Source of the DNA: Clostridium massiliamazoniense
GTDB lineage: Bacteria; Bacillota; Clostridia; Clostridiales; Clostridiaceae
Reading direction: 5' to 3'
DNA: 64,000 nucleotides
Assembly (NCBI RefSeq): GCF_001403635.1
Contig: NZ_LN879468.1
Span: 682,001-746,000, forward strand
Shown here: positions 8,526 through 18,476 of the stretch, in pieces
How the letters are laid out: each line of letters begins with the position of its first letter
Position numbering within the stretch: position 1 is the stretch's first letter
The notes under the pieces: model-generated
The model's database searches: none
Told to the model about the DNA's origin: nothing
Seen by the model: only the letters and a program-made list of their open reading frames with translations
Position numbers and translations under genes: made by a program

Positions 8526-8789
8526 TTATAATACACTTTCAAAAACTATGATAAATATTATTAAAAGACCTAATACTATAGAAAAATCTCCTAACAATCC
8601 ATCAAATTTACTTCCATCAGACTTCATTATATATAATAACCCACTTAAAGCTTGAGATATTCCTAAAAATAATATAGCTAATTGAAATTCTATTATTCCT
8701 CCAAAGGCTAATAATACTAATATAATACTTATAGCATCAACTACTATAGTAGCAATAGGTATTAACTTATTTTTAAATGTTTCTTTCAA
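8526..8789 (-). CDS. Small membrane protein, function unknown
   Basis: 87 aa with three hydrophobic segments (about residues 12-30, 34-54 and 66-86) joined by short charged loops; SDGSKFDG lies in the second loop. The start is a TTG with AAGGG six bases upstream. It stands alone between uraA and the next minus-strand gene, with about 120 bases upstream. I do not recognise the family. Confidence 0.7.
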   Translation of the reverse strand: MKETFKNKLIPIATIVVDAISIILVLLAFGGIIEFQLAILFLGISQALSGLLYIMKSDGSKFDGLLGDFSIVLGLLIIFIIVFESVL

Positions 8790-8912
8790 AACAATCCCTT
8801 CTTATTAAATAAAACTCATATACTATAATTATTTTAAAATTCTTCTTACTATTACAAAAATTAAAGGGATATACCAAAATAAATTGATATACCCCAAATA
8901 AGTTAACTTATA

Positions 8913-9254
8913 TTATTTTTTTATTCCAAAGTTAGGATTAACTTTTGGGAATAATTGATTATAAAAATTATCAAAGCCATCATCTTCATAAACTACTTTA
9001 CTTTCATCATTTACATAGAAATTATTCATTGTTTGAATAATTAAATCAAACTTTTTAATATCACTTTCTTCTAAAAGTATTTTATAAAGGTAAGCTAAAT
9101 GATTTTGCATATGTTCTTGAATTTGCTTTACTTCATCATCATTTAATTTTCCCTCTTTATAAAAATCTTTAATTGGTCCATTTCTATATATAAAATATGC
9201 TGATGCCTTAGTTATTCTTTCTATATAATCTGGAACACTGCTTTTATTATCCAT
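8913..9254 (-). CDS. Small soluble protein, function unknown
   Basis: 113 aa, mostly predicted helical, no signal peptide or membrane segment. Recognisable stretches are YIERITKASAYFIYRNGPI and IQTMNNFYVNDESKVVYEDD. The ATG at 9254 has GAGGAG seven bases upstream; a longer frame starting at 9269 would begin inside that ribosome binding site. It follows hemL by 66 bases with no hairpin between them, so it may be read through from the hem operon. I cannot assign a function. Confidence 0.7.
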   Translation of the reverse strand: MDNKSSVPDYIERITKASAYFIYRNGPIKDFYKEGKLNDDEVKQIQEHMQNHLAYLYKILLEESDIKKFDLIIQTMNNFYVNDESKVVYEDDGFDNFYNQLFPKVNPNFGIKK

Positions 9255-9320
9255 AATAAATCTCCTCATATATTCTTAGATAAACATTCTTATTATTTCA
9301 TCTATTATTTCAATTCCTTC

Positions 9321-10601
9321 TCAGTCATTATATCTGAAACTTTTAAAAGCTTCTAAAAACTTATCTATATGTTTTTCTTCATGAACTACACTTAAAAACA
9401 TAGCTTCAAATTGTGATGGAGGTAAATTAAATCCATTTTCAAGCATATGTAAAAAATATTTTTTATACATCTCTTCATCACAAGTTTTTACGTCATCATA
9501 ACTCTTTACATCTTCTAACTTTGTAAAGAATACTGTCATCATAGCTCCTACTCTATTTATTACCATAGGAATATTATTTTCTTTAGCTATATCTAACATT
9601 CCCTTTTCTAACTTCTCTCCAAGTTTATTTATGTGTTCATAATATTCTGGATGTGAATGTAATTTCTTTAAAGTTTCATATCCTGCTGCCATTACTACTG
9701 GATTTCCTGACATAGTCCCTGCTTGATATACTCCACCTACTGGTGATAATTTTTCCATAATTTCTTTTCTTCCACCATAAGCTCCACATGGTAATCCACC
9801 ACCCATGATTTTTGCAAAGGTTACTAAATCAGGTTTAACATTAAATAAACTTTGAGCTCCTTTATATGCTACTCTAAATCCACTCATTACTTCATCATAT
9901 ATTAATAATGAACCATATTTATCACAAAGTTCTCTTAATTTTATAATAAACTCTTCATTCGCTTTAATTACTCCCATATTTCCTGCTACAGGTTCAAGTA
10001 TTATAGCAGCAATATCATCTCCATATTTTTCGAAAAGCCCTTCAACTTGTTCTCCATCATTATAAATACCTATTAAAGTATTTTCTATGCTCTCCTTAGG
10101 AACTCCTAAAGAACCTGGAATCCCATTAGTTAAAACTCCTGAACCAGCTTCTATTAAAAATCCATCAAAATGTCCATGGTAACATCCTGCAAATTTTATT
10201 ATTTTTCTTTTTCCAGTATAACCTCTAGCAAGTTTTATAGCACTCATAGTAGCTTCTGTTCCTGAGTTAACCATTCTTATCATCTCAATATTATCTACTG
10301 TTTCAGAAATAAATTTTGCCATTTCTAATTCTAATTTAGTAGCTGCTCCAAAGGCTATTCCTTCATTAATTTGTTTTTCCATGGCTGAAATAACATCTTT
10401 ATCACTATGACCAAGAAGCATTGGACCCCAAGCTAAAACAAAATCTATATATTCCTTTCCTTCTTCATCAGTTAATATTGCCCCATTACCTGATTTAATT
10501 ATTGGTGGATTAATTCCTATATTGTTAAAAGCTCTTACTGGACTATTAACACCTCCTGGAATATATTTTTTTGATTCCTCAAATATTTCTCTATTATTCA
10601 T
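9321..10601 (-). CDS. hemL: Glutamate-1-semialdehyde 2,1-aminomutase
   Basis: Converts glutamate-1-semialdehyde to 5-aminolevulinate, the second step of the C5 tetrapyrrole route started by HemA. 426 aa, class-III aminotransferase fold: [24 protein letters not shown], and the PLP lysine near residue 264 in [17 protein letters not shown]. The ATG at 10601 has AAAGGAG eight bases upstream; a TTG six codons earlier overlaps that site. It is the last pathway gene of the operon, 25 bases after hemB. Confidence 0.96.
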   Translation of the reverse strand: MNNREIFEESKKYIPGGVNSPVRAFNNIGINPPIIKSGNGAILTDEEGKEYIDFVLAWGPMLLGHSDKDVISAMEKQINEGIAFGAATKLELEMAKFISETVDNIEMIRMVNSGTEATMSAIKLARGYTGKRKIIKFAGCYHGHFDGFLIEAGSGVLTNGIPGSLGVPKESIENTLIGIYNDGEQVEGLFEKYGDDIAAIILEPVAGNMGVIKANEEFIIKLRELCDKYGSLLIYDEVMSGFRVAYKGAQSLFNVKPDLVTFAKIMGGGLPCGAYGGRKEIMEKLSPVGGVYQAGTMSGNPVVMAAGYETLKKLHSHPEYYEHINKLGEKLEKGMLDIAKENNIPMVINRVGAMMTVFFTKLEDVKSYDDVKTCDEEMYKKYFLHMLENGFNLPPSQFEAMFLSVVHEEKHIDKFLEAFKSFRYND

Positions 10602-10626
10602 TAGTTCTACTCCTTTCAATAAAATA

Positions 10627-11595
10627 CTATTTTTCTTTTATCCACTTAGCTGCATCTAATGCATAATATGTTATTATTATGTCCGCTCCTGCTCTTTTCA
10701 TTGATAAAAGCATTTCCATAGCTATTTTTTTCTCATCAACAAGTCCTGCCTTAGCAGCTGCTTTAACCATTGCAAACTCTCCACTTACACTATAAGCTGC
10801 TACTGGAACGTCTATACGTTCTCTTACATCTCTTATTATATCTAAATAAGAAAGAGCTGGTTTTACCATTATTATGTCAGCACCTTCTAATAAGTCATTT
10901 TCAACCTCTACAAAGGCTTCCTTTCTATTGCCAGGATCCATTTGATAAGTTTTTCTATCCCCAAAACTTGGAGTTGAATGTGCTGCTTCTCTAAATGGTC
11001 CGTAAAATGCTGATGCATATTTAGCTGAATAACTCATTATTGAAACATTCTTAAATCCTTCTTCATCTAAAGCTTCTCTTATAGCTAAAACTCTACCATC
11101 CATCATATCTGAAGGTGCTACCATATGTGCTCCTGCTCTTGCATGAGATACTGCTATTTCTTTAAGTTTTTCTAAAGTTTTATCATTATCTACATAATCA
11201 TTTTCTAATATTCCACAGTGACCATGATCAGTATATTGACACATACATATATCTGTTATTATTAATAACTCATCAGTTATTTCTTTTATTTTTCTTATAG
11301 CCTTTTGAACTATACCTTCATCACTATATGCCTCTGATCCAACACAATCCTTATGATTTGGAATCCCAAATAATATAATTCCCTTAACTCCAGATTCTAC
11401 AACTTCATTTATGATTTCTTCTAATCTATCTATAGACCAATGGTAATTTCCATCTAAAGAGCTTATTTCTTCTTTTATATTTTCTCCTTCTACAACGAAT
11501 AATGGAAATATTAAATCATTTTCTGATAAAGTATTTTCTCTTACTATATCTCTTACTAAATTATTTACTCTTAATCTTCTAGTTCTTTTTATCAT
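10627..11595 (-). CDS. hemB: Porphobilinogen synthase (5-aminolevulinate dehydratase)
   Basis: Condenses two 5-aminolevulinate molecules to porphobilinogen. 322 aa, TIM barrel. The catalytic lysines are visible in [10 protein letters not shown] and, upstream, in the [16 protein letters not shown] segment. The Cys cluster [14 protein letters not shown] marks a zinc-dependent type. AAGGGGT lies unusually far (about 12 bases) from the ATG. It sits between cobA-hemD (77-base gap) and hemL. Confidence 0.96.
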   Translation of the reverse strand: MIKRTRRLRVNNLVRDIVRENTLSENDLIFPLFVVEGENIKEEISSLDGNYHWSIDRLEEIINEVVESGVKGIILFGIPNHKDCVGSEAYSDEGIVQKAIRKIKEITDELLIITDICMCQYTDHGHCGILENDYVDNDKTLEKLKEIAVSHARAGAHMVAPSDMMDGRVLAIREALDEEGFKNVSIMSYSAKYASAFYGPFREAAHSTPSFGDRKTYQMDPGNRKEAFVEVENDLLEGADIIMVKPALSYLDIIRDVRERIDVPVAAYSVSGEFAMVKAAAKAGLVDEKKIAMEMLLSMKRAGADIIITYYALDAAKWIKEK

Positions 11596-11672
11596 AACTT
11601 TTGAGCTACCCCTTAGGTAGTCTCATTCACCACCTTTTGTTTTATTGAATCTATATAAAGACTATACAAAAT

Positions 11673-13154
11673 TTAGTCTTCTACACTACTTTTCCAAAAA
11701 TTCATAATCTCTTCTATGAATGCATCTCCATGATGTTTCTTACAAACATATGCTGTATCTATTCCATTTTTAATTAATTCTTCATTGGTTTTTGGTCCCA
11801 TAGCTATACTATGCTTTTCTTTAAGTTTTTCTAAACCTATTATTTTTATCATATTTTGAACTGTGCTAGGACTTGTATACAATACCATATCAACATTAGC
11901 AAATGCATTTATATTTTTAAGACTTCCACATACTGTGTCATAAATATTAACTCTATGAACCTCTAAGCCCATCTCACTTATAGAATCATATAGAAAATCA
12001 CGAGCTAAGGATGATGCTGGTATAAGAACTTTTTCTCCAACCTTAAGTTTTGATTTTAAATCATCAAATAATCCTTCTGCTACAAAGCTTTTAGCTACTA
12101 AAAATGGTACTATACCTCTCTTTATTAAAGCTTCATCTGTGGCTTTTCCTATAACAGAAAACTTTGCTTTAATATCTCTTATATCATAACGTTCTTTTAT
12201 TAAAGCATCAAAAAAGTTATTTACACCATTTACTGAAGTAAAGATTATATGATCATAATCTTTTAAGTTATTTAAGTAAGGTTTTATATTTTCTAAAGTC
12301 GGTTTTATTTTTATTGAATTTATTTCTGTAACTTCAGCTCCTAATTTTTTTAGCTTCTTTTTAAGAGGCGTAGCTTGTTCCTTGGTTCTTGTAATGCATA
12401 TATTAGCTCCAAAAAGAGGCTTATTTTCATACCAAAGTAATTCCTCTCTTAGGTTTACAACTTCTCCAACCACTATTATACATGGAGATTCTATTTTTGC
12501 TATCTTTGCTTTTTCTTCTATATTATCTAATGTTCCAACCACTGTTTTTTGTTTTGAAGTGCTTCCCTTCATAACTATAGCACAAGGAGTATTTTTATCC
12601 TTTCCATGGTTAATAAGATTATCTCTTATAAGTGATAAATTACTAAAGCCCATCATAAATACTAAAGTTCCATTTTCCTTAGCTAAAGCCTCAAAATTAA
12701 CAGTTGAATCCTTAGCTGACTTTCCAGTTACTATATGAAAACTTTGAGCAATCCCTCTATGAGTTATTGGAATTCCTGCATAATTTAAAACAGAAATAGG
12801 TGAAGTTACAGCTGAAATAACCTCAAATTCGTGATTATTTTCCTTTATGGCAATAACTTCTTCTCCACCTCTTCCAAAGACATAAGGGTCTCCCCCTTTT
12901 ACTCTTCCAACAGTATGCCCTTCATTTAATAACTTTACTATTAGTTCATTTATTTCTTCTTGAGTTTTTGAATGAGCGCCTGGCTCTTTTCCACAATAAT
13001 ATACTTCACAATTATCATTTATATAATTTAAAACATTATTTGAAACTAATCTATCATAAAGCACTGCTGTACATTCTTTTAAAGCTTCTATGGCTTTTAA
13101 AGTTAATAATTCTTCATCTCCAGGTCCAGTTCCTATAATATACGCTTTTGACAT
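11673..13154 (-). CDS. cobA-hemD: Fused uroporphyrinogen-III methyltransferase and uroporphyrinogen-III synthase
   Basis: 493 aa, two enzymes in one chain. The N-terminal half (about 1-240) is the SAM-dependent CobA/SumT methyltransferase: IGTGPGDEELLT, VKGGDPYVFGRGGEE and GIPITHRG. The C-terminal half (about 248-490) is HemD, which closes hydroxymethylbilane to uroporphyrinogen III: ICITRTKEQA, FTSVNGVNNFF and YTSPSTVQNM. The fusion converts hydroxymethylbilane directly towards precorrin-2. AGGAGG precedes the ATG, 12 bases after hemC. Such fusions are known in clostridia. Confidence 0.95.
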   Translation of the reverse strand: MSKAYIIGTGPGDEELLTLKAIEALKECTAVLYDRLVSNNVLNYINDNCEVYYCGKEPGAHSKTQEEINELIVKLLNEGHTVGRVKGGDPYVFGRGGEEVIAIKENNHEFEVISAVTSPISVLNYAGIPITHRGIAQSFHIVTGKSAKDSTVNFEALAKENGTLVFMMGFSNLSLIRDNLINHGKDKNTPCAIVMKGSTSKQKTVVGTLDNIEEKAKIAKIESPCIIVVGEVVNLREELLWYENKPLFGANICITRTKEQATPLKKKLKKLGAEVTEINSIKIKPTLENIKPYLNNLKDYDHIIFTSVNGVNNFFDALIKERYDIRDIKAKFSVIGKATDEALIKRGIVPFLVAKSFVAEGLFDDLKSKLKVGEKVLIPASSLARDFLYDSISEMGLEVHRVNIYDTVCGSLKNINAFANVDMVLYTSPSTVQNMIKIIGLEKLKEKHSIAMGPKTNEELIKNGIDTAYVCKKHHGDAFIEEIMNFWKSSVED

Positions 13155-13166
13155 GTATATTTCCTC

Positions 13167-14045
13167 CTAAACTTCATTAATAATCTTTCTTCCTAACATT
13201 TTTCCAAGTTCTATATGGTTGTCTAAGCTTCCTAATATATCTTTTTTTATGATTTTTCCGCCCACTTCATAGGTTCCTATTAAATATAAATCCTTATCTT
13301 TTATTTCACTATATACTCCTATTAAACTGTGACAACCACCATTTAATTCCTTCATAAAGCTTCTTTCTGCTTCAACTCTCATTCTAACAACTTTATCATC
13401 TAGGGCTTTAAAGAAACTATTGTTTACACCATTTTTTAAACATTCTACACCTAAAGCACCTTGACCAACTGCTGGTAAAAATATAGTTGGGTCGAAATAA
13501 TCTGTTATTATAGATTCCATTTCTAATCTTTTTAATCCAGCAGCGGCTAAAATTATACCGTCTAAATTTTCTCTTTCTATTTTTTCTATTCTTGTTTGTA
13601 CATTACCCCTTATTGGGACAATCTCTAAATCACTTCTAAGTAATTTCAACTGTGCTGCTCTTCTTATACTACTTGTTCCTATTCTTGCATTTTTTCTAAG
13701 TTCATTAAAGTGTATACCATTCATTGAAACAAAGGCATCTCTAATGTCATTTCTTTCTGGAATAGCAACTAATTCAAATTCCTCTCCTAAATCATAAGGA
13801 ACATCCTTCATACTATGAACTGCTCCATGTGATGTTTTATTTAAAAGGGACATTTCTATTTCTTTAACAAATAAGCCCTTTCCACCAATTTTATCTAATG
13901 TTACATCTAGTCTTTTATCACCTTCTGTAAGAACCAATAATTTTTCAAAAGTTTCCTCTGGGAATTTTTCTTTTAAAAGACTTATTACTCTATCAGCCTG
14001 CCATTGAGCAAGCTTACTCTTTCTAGTTCCTATAATTAATGACAT
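13167..14045 (-). CDS. hemC: Hydroxymethylbilane synthase (porphobilinogen deaminase)
   Basis: Polymerises four porphobilinogens into hydroxymethylbilane. 292 aa from the chosen ATG, beginning [16 protein letters not shown] as expected for HemC. The cysteine in [10 protein letters not shown] carries the dipyrromethane cofactor; HSMKDVP and [12 protein letters not shown] are further family motifs. The frame stays open upstream to 14099, overlapping the previous gene, but that extension is not family-like. GGGG lies nine bases before the chosen start. Confidence 0.95.
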   Translation of the reverse strand: MSLIIGTRKSKLAQWQADRVISLLKEKFPEETFEKLLVLTEGDKRLDVTLDKIGGKGLFVKEIEMSLLNKTSHGAVHSMKDVPYDLGEEFELVAIPERNDIRDAFVSMNGIHFNELRKNARIGTSSIRRAAQLKLLRSDLEIVPIRGNVQTRIEKIERENLDGIILAAAGLKRLEMESIITDYFDPTIFLPAVGQGALGVECLKNGVNNSFFKALDDKVVRMRVEAERSFMKELNGGCHSLIGVYSEIKDKDLYLIGTYEVGGKIIKKDILGSLDNHIELGKMLGRKIINEV

Positions 14046-14082
14046 CTTAATCAACCCCAATCTATTACTCTTTTTCTTAATT

Positions 14083-14724
14083 TTAAATTTCATTATCAAA
14101 AAACATTTTAATAATTAATTTTTCTTTTCCTTTATCAAAGAAAAACTTAAAATCATTACTACATATAAAATCTATTATTATTTTCTTACTTTCATTATCT
14201 AAATTTTTAGCTTCTTTTCTTATTTTAGATACACATAAAACAAAATCATCGTACTCTAAGAGTGTTTCTTTAATTTTTTGAAGTAGAAGCCTACTTAATT
14301 TAGGAACCGCTACTTTTGTATTAACTGAATACATGATATTTTTTAATTCACCTTGACTTTGCATTACTGCTAATCCATTTTTATAATCTGTGCAATCAAT
14401 GTAAATTTTAAAAGCCTCATTGCAATGATTTATAATTTCTCTTCTAACCTCATGATCATCTATAGCTATTATTATTATATGATATTTATTTATTATATCT
14501 TTGTAATAGCTTTTTTTAATTATAGTTATTCCCTTTAAGGTTTTTAAATCATTCTCAATTTTTTCTCCTATAACTGTTACACTAATTCCTTTTGCAGTAA
14601 GAGATTTCGCCTTTATTAAAGCAGCCTTTCCTCCACCTATTATTAAAATAGAAGCATTTTTTGATATGCTTAATCCAAAAAAATCTATTTCTCTAGAAAT
14701 ATTTTCTTTATAACTCTCAAGCAC
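14083..14724 (-). CDS. Precorrin-2 dehydrogenase-like protein (SirC/Met8 type)
   Basis: 213 aa. The NAD-binding motif [15 protein letters not shown] (about residues 28-42) and [11 protein letters not shown], then [19 protein letters not shown], fit the precorrin-2 dehydrogenase / sirohydrochlorin ferrochelatase family. It would oxidise precorrin-2 to sirohydrochlorin and might insert iron or cobalt. It overlaps the end of hemA by 40 bases, so the two are translationally coupled. Metal choice cannot be read from sequence. The symbol sirC would be reasonable but is not certain. Confidence 0.85.
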   Translation of the reverse strand: MLESYKENISREIDFFGLSISKNASILIIGGGKAALIKAKSLTAKGISVTVIGEKIENDLKTLKGITIIKKSYYKDIINKYHIIIIAIDDHEVRREIINHCNEAFKIYIDCTDYKNGLAVMQSQGELKNIMYSVNTKVAVPKLSRLLLQKIKETLLEYDDFVLCVSKIRKEAKNLDNESKKIIIDFICSNDFKFFFDKGKEKLIIKMFFDNEI

Positions 14725-15884
14725 CCTTCATCACTTCCTTTTAGTCTTTCTTCTTTTAGAAGTTCAATTGCTCTGTTAGTATATGTATTAACTATGCTTT
14801 TAAATAATTTTTCTGCAACCTCATTATCATGTTCATTAGAGCTTTTATTTTTAAAGCTTTGAAATCTCTCCATCCAAACTTCATCGCCCTTGATCTTTAT
14901 TTCTCTTATAAGGCTACTAATATCTCTTAATTGTTCCCATTCTAAATATTCTTTTAAAGCATCTTCTAATAAATATTTATTTTCATTCATTCTCTCTATT
15001 CTTAGCTTTTTATTCTCATCATCTAGCATACTTATTTCATCAATGTCATAAAGCTCTACTCCTTTGACTTCCTTAACATTGATATCTATATCTCTAGGAA
15101 CTGCTAAGTCGAATATTAACATTGCTTTTGAAATATTTTCTTTTCTTACAATACTATGTGGTGCAGATGTTGCTCCTATTATACATTCCACATCCTTTAT
15201 GTATTCATCCTTTTCACCAAAATTAAGAGCCCTTACTCTTTTATCTGATATTACATCCTTTAATACTTCTTTATTTCTAACCACAATATACAAAAGCTCT
15301 GTAGATTTATTTGCTAAAATATTAGTACAAACAGCTTTTCCAATTTCACCAAAACCCATAAGCATAAATTTTGTTTTTCCAGTTTTAAAGGCCATATTTG
15401 TTACTATAGATGCTGATGACACTGGTATTTCATACATTTTACATTGTGTTCTAAACTTTTTACCACACCCTATTGCTATTTCAAATAATTTTTGTAATCT
15501 ATTACAAAGTGCTCCTTCTTCTTTAGCAACAGCATAAGCATTTTTTATTTGACCAAGTATTTGATCTTCTCCTAATATTCTAGACTTAAAACCACATACA
15601 ACTTCTAGTAAATGACTATAAACTTCCTCCTCTTTTTTGTAAAAAACATATTTAATTAAATCTAAATCCCATTTTAACTCTTCAAAAACCTTTCTTAATA
15701 TTTCTTCACCATATAAAGAGCTATTAAAATAAATTTCTGTTCTATTACAAGTATTTAATATTACTATGCCTTCTGCAAAATCCTTAAATTTATTTAAATA
15801 AATTTTTTGTGTACTCTCCTTTAAAGATAATTTTTCCCTTATGTCTAACTTAGTATTATCTTTAATGCCTATTAATTGAATCAT
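14685..15884 (-). CDS. hemA: Glutamyl-tRNA reductase
   Basis: First committed step of the C5 pathway: reduces glutamyl-tRNA to glutamate-1-semialdehyde with NADPH. 399 aa. The catalytic cysteine is C46 in NTCNRTEIY; GEDQILGQIKNAY and the NADPH motif MGFGEIGKAV follow, then a C-terminal dimerisation helix. GAAAGAGG precedes the ATG. It is the first gene of the tetrapyrrole operon. No heme-specific genes (hemE onwards) follow in the window. Confidence 0.96.
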   Translation of the reverse strand: MIQLIGIKDNTKLDIREKLSLKESTQKIYLNKFKDFAEGIVILNTCNRTEIYFNSSLYGEEILRKVFEELKWDLDLIKYVFYKKEEEVYSHLLEVVCGFKSRILGEDQILGQIKNAYAVAKEEGALCNRLQKLFEIAIGCGKKFRTQCKMYEIPVSSASIVTNMAFKTGKTKFMLMGFGEIGKAVCTNILANKSTELLYIVVRNKEVLKDVISDKRVRALNFGEKDEYIKDVECIIGATSAPHSIVRKENISKAMLIFDLAVPRDIDINVKEVKGVELYDIDEISMLDDENKKLRIERMNENKYLLEDALKEYLEWEQLRDISSLIREIKIKGDEVWMERFQSFKNKSSNEHDNEVAEKLFKSIVNTYTNRAIELLKEERLKGSDEGCLRVIKKIFLEK

Positions 15885-16213
15885 TTCTAATCCTCTTTCA
15901 CTTAAGTTATAAAATTTAATAAATCATTAAATTGTTTTTTTATCTATGTTTAATTTTATTATATATCACCTCTTTTGTCTATTTTATCTAATAGCTTGTT
16001 TCATTGTTATATCCTTTCTTCACAAATTAAAATAAATATTATTGTGTTTTTATATAATTTATTATTACAAAATAACGTAAAAACTGAATGGACTCTATCA
16101 AATCAACACCTTAATTTACATTACTTTTATAAATATATTTTTTTCATCTGCCGAGATAGCTATATAAAAGCAGAGAGGATGTATCTGTAATTTGATACAT
16201 CCCCTCACTTGCA
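15885..16213. other. Intergenic region upstream of hemA
   Basis: Contains a minus-strand TATAAT (15963-15958) that could serve the hem operon, without a convincing -35 box, and T1 copy B at its right-hand end. I looked for a cobalamin riboswitch and saw none of its conserved box. The rest is AT-rich with no coding signal. Confidence 0.5.
16090..16204 (-). repeat. T1 terminator-type repeat, copy B (no M insertion)
   Basis: Near-complete copy in reverse orientation. The hairpin is GAGGATGTATC with GATACAT plus CCCCTC (bulged), 16175-16207. CATCTGCCGAGATAGCTATATA shows the joined sequence that copy A has interrupted. The far end, GGACTCTATCAAATC at 16090, is the distal inverted arm. The hairpin lies just past the stop of the minus-strand gene ending at 16214, so it probably terminates that gene. 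Confidence 0.8.
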
Positions 16214-16828
16214 CTATTTTCTTTTTAAAACAAGAAAAGTTAAATCATCAAATAATTTATTTTTCTTTCCCTTAAGATTTCCTAGTAAAAATGGACATAA
16301 AACAACTGGTCCTATACTACCTGTTATTATATCTTTCATTGTATCAAGTAAACTTCCTCCTTGAGAACTCAACCCTAAAAGTTGATCACCTGCAAACTCC
16401 CATATTTCCCAAAGAGCTGTCATTGCTATGGCAAATAATACACAATAAGTAACAACTAATGTTGGATTAACATTTTTAACTTCACCTTTATTTTGTACAA
16501 TAAATACAACATAAGCAACTAAAAATATTATAAAACCTGAAAGAGTATGTAAAAATGTATCCCAATGAGGAACTTTTCCATAAAATCCATTAAGTCTACC
16601 TAAAAACATTGATACAAATATAAAAAATTGAACTAAAAATTTCAAAAATGTAGTAGCATTAAAATTAAATATTTTCATAAGCACCCTTGGCGCTGCAATA
16701 ACTACTAAAGTTAGTACGCCATTTAAAGAATACATATACTCCTTACTAATCACTCCATAAATAACATAGCCTAAAGTTCCTATATACATAAGAAATTCTA
16801 AAACCTCATCATAACCTATTCTTTTCAC
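16214..16828 (-). CDS. Integral membrane protein, DUF2238/YjdF-like
   Basis: 204 aa with five or six hydrophobic segments. Conserved polar motifs lie between them: [24 protein letters not shown] and [14 protein letters not shown], a pattern I associate with the YjdF/DUF2238 family. The buried His, Asp and Glu residues suggest a metal- or lipid-binding site, but function is unknown. It overlaps the upstream GIY-YIG gene by 20 bases, so the two form an operon. Confidence 0.7.
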   Translation of the reverse strand: MKRIGYDEVLEFLMYIGTLGYVIYGVISKEYMYSLNGVLTLVVIAAPRVLMKIFNFNATTFLKFLVQFFIFVSMFLGRLNGFYGKVPHWDTFLHTLSGFIIFLVAYVVFIVQNKGEVKNVNPTLVVTYCVLFAIAMTALWEIWEFAGDQLLGLSSQGGSLLDTMKDIITGSIGPVVLCPFLLGNLKGKKNKLFDDLTFLVLKRK

Positions 16829-17093
16829 AAAAAGCCTCCTTATAATTTATTTCCCTTTCAAATATAAGTTTAAGTTTTTTTTCTCTTGTCATCTTTTTAA
16901 TTTCATGTTCTCTCCTAAGAGCATCTCCCTTCTCATTAAAGCATTCATAATAAAGTAATTTAACAGGTAATCTACCTCTAGTATATTTAGCTCCTTTACC
17001 TTTATTATGAGTATCTATTCTACTTTTTAAATTTGTAGTCCATCCTGTATATAGAGTTTTATCAAAACATTCTAGTATATAAACATAATTCAT
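16809..17093 (-). CDS. GIY-YIG domain protein, UPF0213 type
   Basis: 94 aa, essentially one GIY-YIG nuclease domain: [23 protein letters not shown], in which the GIY and YIG elements read YVY and YTG, followed by [10 protein letters not shown] and the acidic/basic helix [16 protein letters not shown]. Stand-alone proteins of this kind are linked to DNA processing, but their role is poorly known. It is the first gene of a two-gene unit with the downstream membrane protein. Confidence 0.85.
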   Translation of the reverse strand: MNYVYILECFDKTLYTGWTTNLKSRIDTHNKGKGAKYTRGRLPVKLLYYECFNEKGDALRREHEIKKMTREKKLKLIFEREINYKEAFCEKNRL

Positions 17094-17216
17094 CTTAAAA
17101 CACCTTTAAACTTAAATTTATCGCTTAATATCATTAGATTTTTTCAACCAAATTATAACATACTTTTTTTGAATTTTTATTAACATCTTTTTATAAATAT
17201 AATAATAGAAGATGTC

Positions 17217-17360
17217 TCATAATAGAACTATTTTCCATCCATTTATAGTTGATTTTGCTATGCTGTATTCACTACTTATTTCTGTTACACTCATTCCAGA
17301 ATTGTATAAATCAGAAATCATTTCTTTATATTCATCTGTATAATTTTTACCTCTACCCAT
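17217..17360 (-). pseudogene. Remnant of IS3-family transposase orfA
   Basis: 47 codons from ATG (17360) to a stop (17217) give MGRGKNYTDEYKEMISDLYN and, after SGMS, VTEISSEYSIAKSTINGW. This is the helix-turn-helix start of an IS3-type OrfA, which is normally about twice as long and followed by an OrfB integrase. No orfB is present. Upstream, the minus-strand string AGTGGACACATTTAATCGAA near 17400-17422 resembles an IS end. The piece is therefore a decayed fragment, not an active element. Confidence 0.75.
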
Positions 17361-17430
17361 AGTAGAAACACATCCTCTGTAACTAAATATAATTTTACTT
17401 AGTTCGATTAAATGTGTCCACTATTTTATA

Positions 17431-18174
17431 CTAATACCAATATTTATCTAAAATTTTTTTAACATCATTACGTCTTTCTACAAATACTTCCTTTGCTCTT
17501 TGTAAATCCTCCTTAAGAAATTTAGTTTTTATTATATTTTTATAAAAGCCACTTTCATTGAGTGCTTTAACACCAACATACTCTTTTGCTGAATATAAAT
17601 ATAATTCTATAATGTATTTTTCAGTACTTAAATCATCTGTTTTGCTAAAAAAAGAATAGTAGTCATATAAAAGATTAGTTGTATAGTGATACCAGTATAT
17701 ACTTTCATCATTTTCTTTTATTTTTTCTTCTAAATTGCTAGGTTCATAGTATTCAACACATTCTTTCAATAATTCAAATGCTAATTCATCATTTAAGTAA
17801 AATCCTAGTCTATCTATTAAATTTATAGCATCTAAGCGTATATAACTTGCTTCTTTTAATTCATCAGTATAATATTTATCTACCAAAAATTTAGCCCTCT
17901 CAACTATTTCATCAATTCCCTCTCTTGTTAATTCTTTCTTATTTATTTTTATTTCTCTTTTCTTTTTATATTCTTCTGGATTTAAAACACTTTCTGTAGA
18001 TAAACTCTGTAGAGAATCTTTTGTTATTTTTTCAAGACCAAATTTTTCTTCAATTTCAGCACATTTTGCTTCATCTATTTCTAATACATTTGATGATTTT
18101 TCAGAATCACTAGTGCATCCTATAAAACTAAACCCTATTCCCAAAATAACAAATGATATAACCCATCTTTTCAT
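17431..18174 (-). CDS. Putative lipoprotein, function unknown
   Basis: 247 aa. The N-terminus MKRWVISFVILGIGFSFIGC has a positive end, a hydrophobic core and a lipobox ending in Cys20, so it is probably lipid-anchored on the outer face of the membrane. The mature part is helical and rich in charged and aromatic residues. Its stop codon lies within about ten bases of the IS3 remnant's end, so the native C-terminus may have been lost. The family is not recognised. Confidence 0.75.
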   Translation of the reverse strand: MKRWVISFVILGIGFSFIGCTSDSEKSSNVLEIDEAKCAEIEEKFGLEKITKDSLQSLSTESVLNPEEYKKKREIKINKKELTREGIDEIVERAKFLVDKYYTDELKEASYIRLDAINLIDRLGFYLNDELAFELLKECVEYYEPSNLEEKIKENDESIYWYHYTTNLLYDYYSFFSKTDDLSTEKYIIELYLYSAKEYVGVKALNESGFYKNIIKTKFLKEDLQRAKEVFVERRNDVKKILDKYWY

Positions 18175-18476
18175 AATACATCTCCCTTAAATTCAATAAT
18201 TTTTTAATATTATATATTAATTAGAATTACTTTTGTTTAGAAAGCACTTCTTTTCATAATTATTTAACTATTAGTATTATCACTATTGAAATATGAAATT
18301 TATATAATAAAGGATATAAACTTAATTTTTTTAAATAAACACTGTAGTAAATAATTCCCTAATCTGAATATGTAATAATCAATATTTAAAGTACCTTCTA
18401 AATTTTGTATCAAAAAAATACTGTATCATTAAGACACAGTATTTTTTGATTATTTTTTAAAATTATATTTATTTAA
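18175..18476. other. Intergenic region with one terminator
   Basis: About 300 AT-rich bases between the lipoprotein gene and the formate/nitrite-type channel gene, both minus strand. Apart from the hairpin at 18413-18447 I see no gene or repeat. Confidence 0.5.
18413..18447 (-). terminator. Terminator after the formate/nitrite transporter gene
   Basis: AAAAAATACTGT pairs perfectly with ACAGTATTTTTT (12 bp) over an 11-nt loop, 30 bases past the stop codon. The T/A tracts are part of the stem, so it can work in both directions. Confidence 0.85.

Noticed and set aside
13167-14099. Longest possible hemC with an 18-residue extension
   Set aside because: The extension overlaps the SirC-like gene and is unlike HemC; the later ATG opens the standard [14 protein letters not shown] start.
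15064-15537. A 157-codon plus-strand frame inside hemA
   Set aside because: hemA covers it in another frame with full motif support; this frame has no upstream ribosome binding site and no family-like motif.
15975-16190. A 71-codon plus-strand frame
   Set aside because: It overlaps T1 copy B and the hem promoter region and has no ribosome binding site.
15885-16213. Cobalamin riboswitch upstream of hemA
   Set aside because: No B12-box-like conserved segment was found; the gap holds only a -10-like box and a T1 repeat.
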